Below are positions 16,559 to 25,987 of a stretch of 64,000 nucleotides of DNA, one piece after another. Every line of letters starts with the position of its first letter. Position 1 is the stretch's first letter. The notes under the pieces are model-generated. The model did not search any database and had not been told where the DNA came from. It saw nothing but the letters and a program-made list of their open reading frames with translations. This DNA is from Dyella caseinilytica (lineage in GTDB: Bacteria > Pseudomonadota > Gammaproteobacteria > Xanthomonadales > Rhodanobacteraceae). The stretch is from positions 4,748,205 to 4,812,204 of the forward strand of contig NZ_CP064030.1 of NCBI RefSeq assembly GCF_016865235.1, given 5' to 3'. The position numbers were made by a program, and so were the translations under genes.

Positions 16559-18070
16559 ATGACTCATCCCATTCAAACCGAAGTCCTGATCGTGGGTGCC
16601 GGCCCTACCGGCCTGATGCTGGCGTGCGAGTTGGCGCGCCGCGACGTGCCGTTTCGACTGATCGACGCGGCCCCACAGCCGTGGAATGCCTCGCGCGGCA
16701 AAGGCTTGCAGCCACGCTCGCTGGAACTGCTGGATGACCTGGGCGTGGTGGACCGGGTGTTGGAAGGCGGCCGATTCCATCTTCCCCTGCGTTTTCACGA
16801 CACGGATGGCGGTCACGAGGATCGGAATCTCTATGAAAACCAGGAACCCAGTCCGCAGGTCCCTTACGGCTCGCCGCTGATGATTCCGCAATGGCGCATC
16901 GAAGGCATCCTGCGTGACCGGCTTGCCGAGTGGGGCGGTAGGATCGAATTCGGCACCGCGCTCGAGAACCTCGCGCAGGACGACGCCGGCGTCACCACCA
17001 CACTATCGCGCAACGGCGTCACCGAAACGGCGCAAACCCGTTGGCTGGTCGCGTGCGACGGTGGCCGCAGCACCGCGCGGCGCTTGCTCGACATCGCATT
17101 TCTTGGTGAAACGCTGGAAACGCATCGCATGTTTGTCGGTGATGTCCGGGTCAGCGGTATTGATCGTGATTTCTGGCACGCTTGGCGCAGCAAAGAAGGG
17201 TTTGTAGGGCTTGCGCCGTTGCCACATACCGATGCCTTCCAATTCCAGGCTTCGCTCACGATGGATATGTCGACCGAACCATCGTTGGAGGTGTTCCAGC
17301 AAATCCTTGAAACACGCAGCGGGCGCAGTGATATCCGCCTGATCAACGCGAGCTGGATGTCGTATTGGCGCGCCAACGTGCGCATGGTGGATCGTTATCG
17401 CGTTGGCCGTGCGTTTATCGCAGGCGATGCCGCGCATGTGCACACACCAGCCGGTGGGCAGGGCATGAACACCGGTCTCCAGGACGCATACAACCTCGGC
17501 TGGAAACTCGCCGCCGTCATCCGCGGCGCAGACGCTGCATTACTGGACAGCTATGAAGAAGAACGCCTGCCAGTGGCGGCGTCCGTGCTGGGTCTGTCGA
17601 GCAAACTACTGGAGCGCGCCGTCAACGCTAAGCATCTGGTGCCCAAGCGCGGTGCAGAAACCTTCCAGCTCGACATTCATTACCGCGATAGCCGTCTGGC
17701 CCAGGAACTACGCGCGAGCCCGGGTCAAATCTGCGCCGGTGACCGCGCACCGGATGCGCCGGGTCTGCGTAAAGGCGATCAGGTATGCCGTCTGTTCGAT
17801 CTATTCCGCGGTACGCACTTCACCGTGCTGGCCTTCGGCGATGGATGGGAATCGTGCCTAGCCGATATCGAGGCGCGTCATGGGCGCTTGGTGAAGTGCG
17901 TGACGATCGGCGAATCAGGCTGGCTGGACAGCGAAGGTCACGCGGTGCGCGGATACGACATTCAGTCCGACACGTTGCTGCTGATTCGTCCGGATGGGTA
18001 TATCGGGTTTGCGATAAATGACAAGGCACCGGCAGCTGTGGATGCTTATCTGCGCTTGATCAACCCATAG
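16559..18070 (+). CDS. FAD-dependent aromatic monooxygenase (PheA/TfdB/RdmE type)
   Basis: A 503-aa class A flavoprotein hydroxylase. The FAD-binding GXGXXG motif is VLIVGAGPTGLMLACELARR at residues ~11-30. The DG motif is LVACDGGRSTARRLL and the GD motif is AFIAGDAAHVHTPAGGQGMN. A C-terminal thioredoxin-like domain (residues ~390-500) is typical of phenol hydroxylase-like members. The start at 16559 is used because the FAD motif should begin within ~10 residues; an upstream extension would run through the operator. The substrate is probably a phenolic or polyketide-like compound. Confidence 0.92.
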   Translation: MTHPIQTEVLIVGAGPTGLMLACELARRDVPFRLIDAAPQPWNASRGKGLQPRSLELLDDLGVVDRVLEGGRFHLPLRFHDTDGGHEDRNLYENQEPSPQVPYGSPLMIPQWRIEGILRDRLAEWGGRIEFGTALENLAQDDAGVTTTLSRNGVTETAQTRWLVACDGGRSTARRLLDIAFLGETLETHRMFVGDVRVSGIDRDFWHAWRSKEGFVGLAPLPHTDAFQFQASLTMDMSTEPSLEVFQQILETRSGRSDIRLINASWMSYWRANVRMVDRYRVGRAFIAGDAAHVHTPAGGQGMNTGLQDAYNLGWKLAAVIRGADAALLDSYEEERLPVAASVLGLSSKLLERAVNAKHLVPKRGAETFQLDIHYRDSRLAQELRASPGQICAGDRAPDAPGLRKGDQVCRLFDLFRGTHFTVLAFGDGWESCLADIEARHGRLVKCVTIGESGWLDSEGHAVRGYDIQSDTLLLIRPDGYIGFAINDKAPAAVDAYLRLINP

Positions 18071-18101
18071 AGCAAGGGTTCGCAACCCACAAGTCGCAAG
18101 T

Positions 18102-19505
18102 TCAATATTCCACGACGTCCGCACTGCCATCCTTCCTGACAACCACAGCGCTGATAGTGCGGAACGCCAACACAGCAACCATCAACAGCAGCACCACCGA
18201 AATCAACGAGGAGACATGCAAACCACGCACGATCAGCGCATTGCTGTCGCCTGCCAGCGCACCAAACAACGCCACACCCATCGCTCCCGCGGCCTGCCGC
18301 GCTGAATTGAGCACACCGGACGCGGTGCCCGAGGCTTCCTTCTCCACGGCCGACAACACCGTAGTCGTCATGGCAGGCACGCCCAATCCCATGCCGCTGG
18401 GTAGCAAGGCGAAGGCGGGCAACATCAGCAAGTAAGGACTCGCGGCGCCCAGCAACAAGAACAAACCGAAACCCGCTGCATCGATCAGCGCGCCCAATAC
18501 CATCGGCAGGCGCGCGCCGACGGCTCCTACCAGCCAGCCACTGAAAATGTTCACGCCGAAGAAGGTGGCTGTCAGCGGCAGATAGGCCAGTCCGGTGCGC
18601 AAGGCGCTGTAGCCGTGTACGCGCTGCAGGTAAAGACTGAGCAGGAATACGATGCCGTAATAAGTGAAATTCATGACGATGCCGTACAGGACGGCGGCGC
18701 TGAAGCCGTGTGCGCGAAAAAAATGCAGGGGCAACATCGGAGCGGGACTACGCGACTCCACCCGCAGGAACCACGGTACGCAGATCAACACGATCGCGAT
18801 GCAAGAGAGCACGAGCGGATGTGTCCAACCCAGCGGATGCACCTCGATGACGGCGGTCGTGAGCCCGGTAAGCGCCAGGATGGCAAGCAGCTGCCCAGGT
18901 AGATCGAAGTGCTTGTGCTTTGACTTGTGCTCGGTTTCCGGCACGCGCAAGGTCAACCATGCACCCAGCAGGCATACCGGTATGTTCACAAAGAAAATGC
19001 TGCGCCAGTTGGCGACGCTCATCAGCAGACCGCCAACGATCGGACCGGCGGCGATGGTGATGCTACCCGCGGCGGTCCACCAGCCGACGGCGCGTGCGCG
19101 CAAGCTGTGTTCGTGCGCTGTCGCGTGGCTCAACAAAGCCAGCGAACACGGCATCATCGCTGCCGCGCCCAAACCTTGCAGCGCCCGACCGATAATCAGG
19201 GTCACAGCGTGTGTCGCGCATCCGCATAGCACCGACGCCAAGCCGAACAAGGCCATGCCAGCGAGATAGACCTTACGCGCGCCGAGGCGGTCGCCCAGAT
19301 AGCCCATGCCGAGCAGCAGCACTGCAAAGGTCAGCGCATACGCGTCCACCACCCATTGCAAACCCGCCACGCCGGCGTGCAAGTCGGTTGCCATGCGCGG
19401 CAGGGCGACATTCACGATAGTCACATCCAGCTGCACCAGCGCGAAGCCGAAACTGGTCGCAGTGGTGACACGCGCGATGCCGCGATGGAAAGATCGCTGA
19501 TTCAT
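18102..19505 (-). CDS. DHA2-family MFS multidrug efflux transporter
   Basis: A 467-aa inner-membrane proton-drug antiporter with about 14 hydrophobic segments. Motifs are LVQLDVTIVNVALP (motif D1 of DHA), GYLGDRLGARKVYLAG (motif A), and GRALQGLGAAAMMPCSLALL (motif B/C). The ATG at 19505 is preferred over a longer open frame because the family begins just before the first helix. It converges on the FAD monooxygenase and may share its physiological role, though it has its own promoter. Confidence 0.9.
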   Translation of the reverse strand: MNQRSFHRGIARVTTATSFGFALVQLDVTIVNVALPRMATDLHAGVAGLQWVVDAYALTFAVLLLGMGYLGDRLGARKVYLAGMALFGLASVLCGCATHAVTLIIGRALQGLGAAAMMPCSLALLSHATAHEHSLRARAVGWWTAAGSITIAAGPIVGGLLMSVANWRSIFFVNIPVCLLGAWLTLRVPETEHKSKHKHFDLPGQLLAILALTGLTTAVIEVHPLGWTHPLVLSCIAIVLICVPWFLRVESRSPAPMLPLHFFRAHGFSAAVLYGIVMNFTYYGIVFLLSLYLQRVHGYSALRTGLAYLPLTATFFGVNIFSGWLVGAVGARLPMVLGALIDAAGFGLFLLLGAASPYLLMLPAFALLPSGMGLGVPAMTTTVLSAVEKEASGTASGVLNSARQAAGAMGVALFGALAGDSNALIVRGLHVSSLISVVLLLMVAVLAFRTISAVVVRKDGSADVVEY

Positions 19506-19600
19506 GCCGATCGCTTGGGGGCGGGGATGTTGAAATCTTACGGCATGAGGCGTGTGGATATTTCGTTCTGCGACGTAATATCCGCTTTTTTGCAAGACGA

Positions 19601-19628
19601 AAAAAACCTGGCGGCGTAAGCCGCCAGG
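19601..19628 (-). terminator. Intrinsic terminator of the kumamolisin gene
   Basis: CCTGGCGGC - 4-nt loop - GCCGCCAGG followed on the minus strand by TTTTTT, about 30 bp past the peptidase stop codon. Textbook form. Confidence 0.92.
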
Positions 19629-19656
19629 GGTGCGAAAGGTCTCTGCTTAAAGACGA

Positions 19657-21960
19657 TTACGGCAGATAGTTGAATTTCTTCCAGGCGGACAACAGGTTCA
19701 CAGCGTTCACCGAACCCAGGCCGTTGGCAAAGCTCCAGCCCGGCTTCGCCGCGAAGGCCGCGGTCGTACTGTTGTACTTGCTGGTGCTGGTCGAGGTCAG
19801 GCCCACTTGAGTAGGTCCATAGAACCCTTCGAAGTTCGCGATCGTGCCGTAGAAATAACAATCCGGCGTCGTTTCACCCTGAAGCTGGATACATTGGGTG
19901 GAATTACCGCCGCCCGTGATGTTGTAGAACACGCACTTGCTCGTGCCCTTGGTGCCATTGTTGGAATTACAACCATCCAACGTGGATGGCGTGGAGCCGG
20001 TGGCGCCACCGTATTCATTCCTCGCCAGTTCGTACAAGGTCGGCGCAGCGTTGCCTTGGTCGGGCGACCACGCACCGGCTTGATACAAGCCTTGGTCAAT
20101 CAACGCCTGAATACCGGCGAACATCGGGGACGACAACGACGTGCCGGCAACCAGTTCCACCGGCGAGGTGAAGTTGGCTGTGCACGGATACGCACCCGTG
20201 CAAAGAATGACCCACGAGTACCCGCCATAGGAGCCGCCGAACAGCGACACGTCCGGCACGTCACGTGACTGATCCTTGGCCGCGCCATACACGATACGCT
20301 GCCAGGACGGCTTGGCATCGACCGACGAAGGACCGCCGCTGCCACTTTCCGATGTCACGTAATAGCCATCCGGGTCATAGATCAGCGCGTTCTTGCAGAA
20401 CTGCAGCGCGGACAAGCCCACCAGCTCCTGCGCCGCTACCGTATTGCCGCAGGACGTATTCCAGGTGATTTCCGGTACATACGACTTCGCCGTACCGTAG
20501 ACCGCATTCGGCGTGCTGTTGAAGTACTTGCTGGTGGTGCCGTCGAGAATGTCGGCGGTATCCGATCCTCCGACGACCGTATCATGCGGTGATGTGCCAA
20601 ACGAATTGGCATCAATGCCGACACCGTTGATGATGCTGCCGTTGAAACTCGGGTTGGAACCGGAGTCGCCCGCCGATACGAATACCGAGATACCTTCGGC
20701 ATCGCCCTGCGCCCACATCAAGTCGATCGCCGTCTTGCTGGCCGCATCGGTAAAGCCCTCGCCATAACCATAGCTGGCGCTGATCACGTTGGGACGGCCG
20801 GCGGGATTGGTGTTGTTGATCAGGTTATCCGCAGCCAGATACACGCCGCCGAAGAAATTGCTGGAGGCACCGGCATCCGAATCCGAACAGGTAGCTACCC
20901 AGATATTCGCGCCTGGCGCCATCGCTGTTGAGTATTCCGAATCCAACACAGTCTCGATGCTTTCGCCGTCGGGGCTGTTGCCACCCGGATCAGTGCAATT
21001 GCCGGTGCTGGGCGTCAACTGTGGCTGGATCTGCTGGAACGTGCCGCCATAACCGGCAAGCCCGAACTGGCTGACGAAGTTTGGCCAATCCGATACATCC
21101 ATATCCTGGTCTTCCACCACCGCAATGGTGATGCCCGTACCGGTGAAGCCGCTGGTATAGAGCGGGCTGACGTTATAAATCGTCTGCATGTCATATGGCA
21201 CGAAGCCGCGTGCACCGAGGCTCGGGAAATTGACCGCCTGGCCTCCCGGCGTGGTCGTAGCTGACGATTTGAGCTTGAAGTTGTGCTTGGAGCTATCGAA
21301 TTGAGCAACCTGCGGAGGTACATGCAAAGGTTGCGGACGGAAGTCGTTAAGACCGGCAACGCCGACGATGACATCACGCAGTGCCGCCGGAACGCTTATA
21401 TCACCGGCATTGGCGATATGGCTGACGTGATTGACGATGTAGTGATTTTCCTGTGTATGGAAGGCTTGGTGAACCAATCCGGCGGTACCGCTGAAATCGA
21501 TCTGCGACTTGTTCGGATAGACCGTGTTGACGGTAAACCCTTGTGAGGTCAGCCACGATTTCACGGCATTGATATCGGCATCTGCTACACCGAAGTTGTC
21601 ACCGAATTCCGTGGGCGTGATCCACTGGTGAAATTTGGCGGAAGAAGGATCATGTTGCGCGTCGATCAGCGATTCCAGCGCCGAGGCCCGCAAAGCGCTG
21701 CGTTGCAGGATGAGCTGCATATGGTTCATCGGCGTGGCGTCATCGACAGCGCCGGTGAACGTTGCGTTGTTGATCAGCGAAAGGTGCGTATTACCCAGCG
21801 CAGAAACCACGCTGTTGTCGACCGTTTGTGTTACGCGCGGCGCTTCGGTCGTGTCGATACCGGCCAATGCTGCATTTGAATCAGAAGCCAGGGCGATCGA
21901 GGGCAGTGCGGCGAGGGCCGCTGCGATCGATACGCACATCATCACATGCTCGGTTTTCAC
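19657..21960 (-). CDS. Secreted pro-kumamolisin (sedolisin, S53) peptidase
   Basis: A 767-aa secreted acid serine-carboxyl endopeptidase. The signal peptide is residues 1-26 (ends SIALA-SD). The pro-kumamolisin activation domain is ~50-205 (FHQWITPTEFGDNFG, TVYPNKSQIDFSG). The catalytic domain follows: E336 and D340 in ESIETVLD, the oxyanion Asp D432 in SAGDSGS, and nucleophile S608 in AGTSLSSP, giving the complete S53 Ser-Glu-Asp set. The propeptide is autocleaved at low pH. It is monocistronic with its own terminator. Confidence 0.95.
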   Translation of the reverse strand: MKTEHVMMCVSIAAALAALPSIALASDSNAALAGIDTTEAPRVTQTVDNSVVSALGNTHLSLINNATFTGAVDDATPMNHMQLILQRSALRASALESLIDAQHDPSSAKFHQWITPTEFGDNFGVADADINAVKSWLTSQGFTVNTVYPNKSQIDFSGTAGLVHQAFHTQENHYIVNHVSHIANAGDISVPAALRDVIVGVAGLNDFRPQPLHVPPQVAQFDSSKHNFKLKSSATTTPGGQAVNFPSLGARGFVPYDMQTIYNVSPLYTSGFTGTGITIAVVEDQDMDVSDWPNFVSQFGLAGYGGTFQQIQPQLTPSTGNCTDPGGNSPDGESIETVLDSEYSTAMAPGANIWVATCSDSDAGASSNFFGGVYLAADNLINNTNPAGRPNVISASYGYGEGFTDAASKTAIDLMWAQGDAEGISVFVSAGDSGSNPSFNGSIINGVGIDANSFGTSPHDTVVGGSDTADILDGTTSKYFNSTPNAVYGTAKSYVPEITWNTSCGNTVAAQELVGLSALQFCKNALIYDPDGYYVTSESGSGGPSSVDAKPSWQRIVYGAAKDQSRDVPDVSLFGGSYGGYSWVILCTGAYPCTANFTSPVELVAGTSLSSPMFAGIQALIDQGLYQAGAWSPDQGNAAPTLYELARNEYGGATGSTPSTLDGCNSNNGTKGTSKCVFYNITGGGNSTQCIQLQGETTPDCYFYGTIANFEGFYGPTQVGLTSTSTSKYNSTTAAFAAKPGWSFANGLGSVNAVNLLSAWKKFNYLP

Positions 21961-22322
21961 GTCTTTTCTCCCTAAAGGTTTAGATGAAAAAAACGAGTCC
22001 CCCTGTGATGTATCTGCCAGCGCACCATTAGATTCGTCGTAGCTACCTCGCTAGGTATAAGGATGAGCAAGTCATTGGACCGCCGTGTAGGCCCGACGCA
22101 GCCTCGCAGGCTGCGGTCGCGCTGACTTGTTTCTGCTCCCACTTGATCCCGCCAGACGCCGGGGTTACCGATGGTGCTCCCGGTAAGTGGGGCCGTCCAG
22201 TGCTTCAGACAAATTTAGGTGTTACATCTGATTTACAGGTCACAAAATGAGCTGAATTTAGACGTCTAATTGCTCGACCTGATGAAAAGCAGCAGCTAAG
22301 CCAGGTCAGCAATGTGAAGATC
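21961..22322. other. 362-bp intergenic region with predicted hairpins
   Basis: No gene. It contains GCAGCC-TGCGA-GGCTGC (in a longer stem at ~22099-22128) and a nested stem pairing CCCACTT with AAGTGGG (~22138-22195) that encloses ACCG/CGGT. It could be the leader of the peptidase mRNA or a 3' structure of the diguanylate cyclase transcript. A short stretch resembling the 3' strand of a c-di-GMP-I riboswitch occurs on the plus strand, but the rest of that motif is absent. Confidence 0.5.
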
Positions 22323-24062
22323 TCATGATGACGAGCGTTCAGCGGACACCAGTTGATTGCGTCCTTGTGCCTTGGCTTGGTAGAGCGCGGTGTCGGCGGC
22401 ATTGAGAAGATCCATCCAGGTCAGCACGTTGGTGTCACCTTTGGCGACACCGAAGCTGGCGGTCACGGCCAGCTTTAGACTGCTGTGCGCCATGATCGCG
22501 TCCGATGCGATGGCGTGCCGAATGCTTTCGGCCAGCAGACAGAGTTCTTTCATCGACAGGCCATTGCTCAGAATCGCAAACTCCTCGCCGCCATAACGGA
22601 ACGCCATGTGCGGCGTGGTGACAAAGCGACGAATGCGGCCGGCCACCTCGCGCAGTACCAGATCGCCCACGACGTGGCCGTGCTCGTCGTTGATCGGTTT
22701 GAAGTAATCCACATCGATCAGGATCAGGCCGCGCTCCTTGGACAGCCTCACCGGTTCGGCGGACAGATCGCCGGTGATTTCTTCCAGCGCGTGCCGGTTC
22801 CACAAGCCAGTCAGCGCATCGGTATGCGCCTGGCGGCGCAGCGCCTTGCTCAGTTCATCACGCTCCACCGCCAGTTGCATGCTGTTGATGTGGTGCCTGC
22901 GTAGCGTGTCGAGTGCTTCATGCAAGGCGCGTACTTCCGCGCTGTTTCCCGCCCGCAGCGTGCGGCGCAAATCGCCGTTCGCAAGATTGATAATTTCCTG
23001 GCGCGCCAGCAGCAAGGGACGGATCACCAGCCGCTCCGCCGCCCGCAATACCGTCAGCACGAACAGGAAGAACGCCAGCAGATAGGTGCCGATCAGCATC
23101 ATGTGCCTGCGGTTGTCCTTGCGCACCTGGCTGACCTGCGCCAGCGCCTGCTGCATGAACAGGCCCTCGAGCTTTTCCAGGTCCATCAGGTCGGGTGTCA
23201 GCTGCCGGGTAAAGGCTGCGGCACGCAACTTGTAATCGGAGCCCGAACGCGCGACCAACTGATCGATCAGCGGCAAGGTGTGTCCGAAAAAGCCGTGCTC
23301 CACCTGCACCCGCATGCGACCGATGTCATCGTCGCCTTGGGCGTTCGGATCGATGTGGCTGGGCATCAGGCGATGCAGCTGGTCGATGTGGCCGCGCAGC
23401 TTGGCGATGATCAGCTGCCGCGCGGGGCTGATCGGTTCGGGTGTGGAGAGCGGCACGATCAGCATCGAACCGATGCGACCGCTGTACTCGCGCAAATCAC
23501 TGAATACGCGTGCCATGTGCATGATGCCAGCCTGGGCCGGCGCGTCTCGCACGGCCTGGCCGTAAAAATCACTGATCAGCGGATCAAGTTGCTTGCGCGC
23601 GATGATCATCTCGTCGATGACATCCTGCAGCGCTTGTGGCGATCGATCGGAGGGTGCGTGCCGGACCAGTTGATCAATGCTGGTGCGGGCCTGCAGCAGC
23701 GATTGCTGGGCGTGTGTCAGCTCGGCCTGGTCCGGGTTGTCGGAGGGAAGTGTCTGCACCAGGCGATGGAGCTGTTCCAGCGCGAGGTCCGTGCGCTGGC
23801 GCGCTGCCGTCATCTGCGCTTCGGTGGACTCATACAGTTGACCCGCGTCCTGATCCAGGCTCAAAAGGATGTTGGACGGCGCACGCTCGGCCGAGATCGC
23901 GTTGCCGGCCTTCAGCACCTGATCGTAGCCAGTGAGCGTCTTGAGGTTTTGTTTGCTCTGCCGGTAGGCGTCCGCGTATCCCAGGAACACGTAGACGGAG
24001 ATGACTGCAGCCACTGCCAACAAAAGCGCGGCTCCGACCCTAAGCTGTGCTTGAAGCTGCAT
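22323..24062 (-). CDS. Membrane diguanylate cyclase with periplasmic helical sensor
   Basis: A 579-aa protein. One transmembrane helix is near residues 10-30 (VGAALLLAVAAVISVYVFLG), followed by a long helical periplasmic domain (~35-310), a second helix (~325-345, LIGTYLLAFFLFVLTVL), a HAMP-like linker and a C-terminal GGDEF domain with ALTGLWNRHAL and active site RYGGEEF. It makes c-di-GMP in response to an extracytoplasmic signal. The ATG at 24062 follows GGAACG; a GTG 60 nt upstream is in frame but has no good ribosome-binding site. Confidence 0.92.
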   Translation of the reverse strand: MQLQAQLRVGAALLLAVAAVISVYVFLGYADAYRQSKQNLKTLTGYDQVLKAGNAISAERAPSNILLSLDQDAGQLYESTEAQMTAARQRTDLALEQLHRLVQTLPSDNPDQAELTHAQQSLLQARTSIDQLVRHAPSDRSPQALQDVIDEMIIARKQLDPLISDFYGQAVRDAPAQAGIMHMARVFSDLREYSGRIGSMLIVPLSTPEPISPARQLIIAKLRGHIDQLHRLMPSHIDPNAQGDDDIGRMRVQVEHGFFGHTLPLIDQLVARSGSDYKLRAAAFTRQLTPDLMDLEKLEGLFMQQALAQVSQVRKDNRRHMMLIGTYLLAFFLFVLTVLRAAERLVIRPLLLARQEIINLANGDLRRTLRAGNSAEVRALHEALDTLRRHHINSMQLAVERDELSKALRRQAHTDALTGLWNRHALEEITGDLSAEPVRLSKERGLILIDVDYFKPINDEHGHVVGDLVLREVAGRIRRFVTTPHMAFRYGGEEFAILSNGLSMKELCLLAESIRHAIASDAIMAHSSLKLAVTASFGVAKGDTNVLTWMDLLNAADTALYQAKAQGRNQLVSAERSSS

Positions 24063-24276
24063 CGATACCCGTTCCACACCATCACTTGATGGATCGACCT
24101 TCCTTGCCGTCGAAGCGTGCACCCTTCATCGGGCAACAAATTTCGGCGAAGCCCGGATCATGGCCGGAGACTGGCTGAGAGATCACTGAATTCTTCCGTG
24201 CTGCGGCGCATGGCTGGAGCACTGGAAACCCCTATCGGCAGCAGGCTGGAAAACCAAAGGGATCTGTGGTGTTCGA

Positions 24277-24747
24277 TCAAAGCGGTAGGACCTGGCCAGC
24301 CTTGTCCCGGCCCATGACCACACTGGTGGTGAAGTGGCGGATATTGGGGTTGTCGAACAGCAGGCGGCGGGTGAATGCCTCGAAGTCATCCATATCGCGG
24401 GCGACCACGATCAGGATGAAGTCCGCCACGCCGGTCACGTAATAGCAGTGTTGGACATTCGAATCGGCGCAGGCGGCGGCGCGGAAGGCATCGAGCATGT
24501 CGGCGCGTTCGCGCTCCATCTCCACCGCAACGACAAAGCTCATCGTCTGGCCCACGGCCTTCGGATCGACGATGGCCACCTCGGCAATGATGACCTTCAG
24601 TTCGCGCAGGCGCTTCAGCCGCCGCTGCACCGCGGCTGCGGAGAGCCCAATTTCAGCGCCGATCTCTTCGCCGGTGATACGCGCGTCGAGCTGTACCCGA
24701 CGAAGAATATCGCGGTCAAAGTCATCGAGAACGGGACTTTCAGGCAT
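24277..24747 (-). CDS. Lrp/AsnC-family transcriptional regulator
   Basis: A 156-aa protein. The N-terminal HTH is LDDFDRDILRRVQLDARITG then EEIGAEIGLSAAAVQRRLKRL (residues ~8-50). The C-terminal RAM/AsnC ligand-binding domain includes GQTMSFVVAVEME and YYVTGVADFILIVVARDMDDF. The ATG at 24747 is chosen; a TTG 18 nt upstream is possible. It is divergent from the GST gene, a likely target. Confidence 0.92.
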   Translation of the reverse strand: MPESPVLDDFDRDILRRVQLDARITGEEIGAEIGLSAAAVQRRLKRLRELKVIIAEVAIVDPKAVGQTMSFVVAVEMERERADMLDAFRAAACADSNVQHCYYVTGVADFILIVVARDMDDFEAFTRRLLFDNPNIRHFTTSVVMGRDKAGQVLPL

Positions 24748-24898
24748 ACCGCATAAATACTCCAAAACATGCGGGGGAACAACGCAAAAGGAAGCAAGAA
24801 CACGGCTCAGCCGCGCGTGGGAAACGGAAAATGCGTGCCATCCCCATCACAACCGCGCACCAGCCTCCGGTGCGAGGCCGCCATCCCAATCTTCAGAC

Positions 24899-25537
24899 AT
24901 GAAACTCTTCTATCAAACGCACTCACCCTATGCACGCAAAGTCCTGGTCATGGCGCATGAAGTCGGGCTTGCCGATCGCTTGCAGGTGATCCACTACGAG
25001 ACCAGTCCTACTGCCCGAAACGAAGACGTCTTCGGCGTGAATCCGCTGGGCAAGGTGCCGGTGCTCATCCCCGACAATGGCCCGGTGTTGTTCGATTCGA
25101 ACGTGATCTGCGAATACCTGGATGGTTTGCACGCGCGGCAGCGCGCCATTCCATCTGACATCGGCGAACGCATGCTCAGCTTGCGGTTACAGGCGCTCGC
25201 GCAGGGGCTGTGCGACGCCGGCATTCTGCTGCGCCACGAAACGGAGCGGCGTCCGGAACCGTATCGCTATCCCGCCATGCGCGACGGGCAGGCGCAGAAA
25301 TTGGTCAGTGCGTACGACTTCCTGGAACATCAAGAGCCAGCGATCGATCCCGATAACGCAAACGCGCCGCATGTCGATATCGGGCAGATCGCGCTTGCCA
25401 CAGCGCTGAGCTGGCTGGCGTTCCGAAACATGCCCGCATTCGAACCCAGACGTCCGCGCTTGTCCGAGTGGTATCGCCGCTTTCTGCAACGTCCCTCCAT
25501 GCTCGCCACGCCGCTCGCCGGTGAAACCGTCGACTAG
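24899..25537 (+). CDS. Glutathione S-transferase family protein
   Basis: A 212-aa protein. The N-terminal thioredoxin-fold domain starts MKLFYQTHSPYARKVLVMA, in which the SPYARKV loop is the GSH-binding/catalytic region, and continues to NPLGKVPVLIPDNGPVLFDSNVICEYLD (cis-Pro and GSH-binding D-S). The C-terminal helical domain ends ALSWLAFRN ... EWYRRFLQRPSMLAT. The start was chosen at the domain start; longer open frame upstream overlaps the regulator gene on the other strand and is not coding-like. Confidence 0.92.
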   Translation: MKLFYQTHSPYARKVLVMAHEVGLADRLQVIHYETSPTARNEDVFGVNPLGKVPVLIPDNGPVLFDSNVICEYLDGLHARQRAIPSDIGERMLSLRLQALAQGLCDAGILLRHETERRPEPYRYPAMRDGQAQKLVSAYDFLEHQEPAIDPDNANAPHVDIGQIALATALSWLAFRNMPAFEPRRPRLSEWYRRFLQRPSMLATPLAGETVD

Positions 25538-25576
25538 GCAAGTCAGCACACCTTCCTCTTATATCCCGGAGGCTCC

Positions 25577-25783
25577 ATGAGTTCGCTCTGGACCGATCTG
25601 TTGTACCTGCACGGCTATCTCACCGACCACAAGCTTGCACGGCGGCTGGCAAACGGGCCGCCGGATCCGCCTGCACCTAAAGCCGATTCACCACCCTCAG
25701 TCAAAGCGGGAAAAGTGCAACGAGTAACTTGGTACGCGCGCCTTTGCCTTGGCATCGGAGATGGAGGATTGCGTACGCAATGA
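25577..25783 (+). CDS. Small hypothetical protein (68 aa)
   Basis: Starts with a good ribosome-binding site (GGAGG, 5 nt from ATG), 39 nt after the GST stop, so probably co-transcribed. The first 25 residues (SSLWTDLLYLHGYLTDHKLA) look like a real amphipathic helix; the middle is Pro/Lys-rich. No family recognised. Confidence 0.6.
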   Translation: MSSLWTDLLYLHGYLTDHKLARRLANGPPDPPAPKADSPPSVKAGKVQRVTWYARLCLGIGDGGLRTQ

Positions 25784-25857
25784 TGGTGGTGTCGCGATAA
25801 AGATTGGCGACCATTTGCGATACGAAGATTTCGCCACGACGCTCAACATCACCGATA

Positions 25858-25937
25858 CGTCATCCCGGCGAAAGCCGGGATCCAGCGCCTTTGACGTTTC
25901 GTACAGTCGCTAGGTCCCGGCCTTCGCCGGGACGACG
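25858..25937. repeat. REP-like palindromic repeat (variant)
   Basis: CGTCATCCCGGCGAAAGCCG (25858 on) and its inverse ending GCCGGGACGACG (25937) are separated by ~29 nt. It lies between the small ORF and the convergent secreted protein gene. Confidence 0.85.
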
Positions 25938-25987
25938 AGCTGTTTTTCGCAACATGCCACATGGCTCACATTCGCCACGCAACAACT

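Noticed and set aside
22140..22180. Complete c-di-GMP-I (GEMM) riboswitch
   Set aside because: Only the 3' strand motif is present; the conserved GCAAACC and AAAGCC segments are missing and the strand points away from a downstream start codon.
22920..24089. Plus-strand frame of ~390 codons opposite the first diguanylate cyclase
   Set aside because: Antisense shadow; the GGDEF gene on the other strand is unambiguous.
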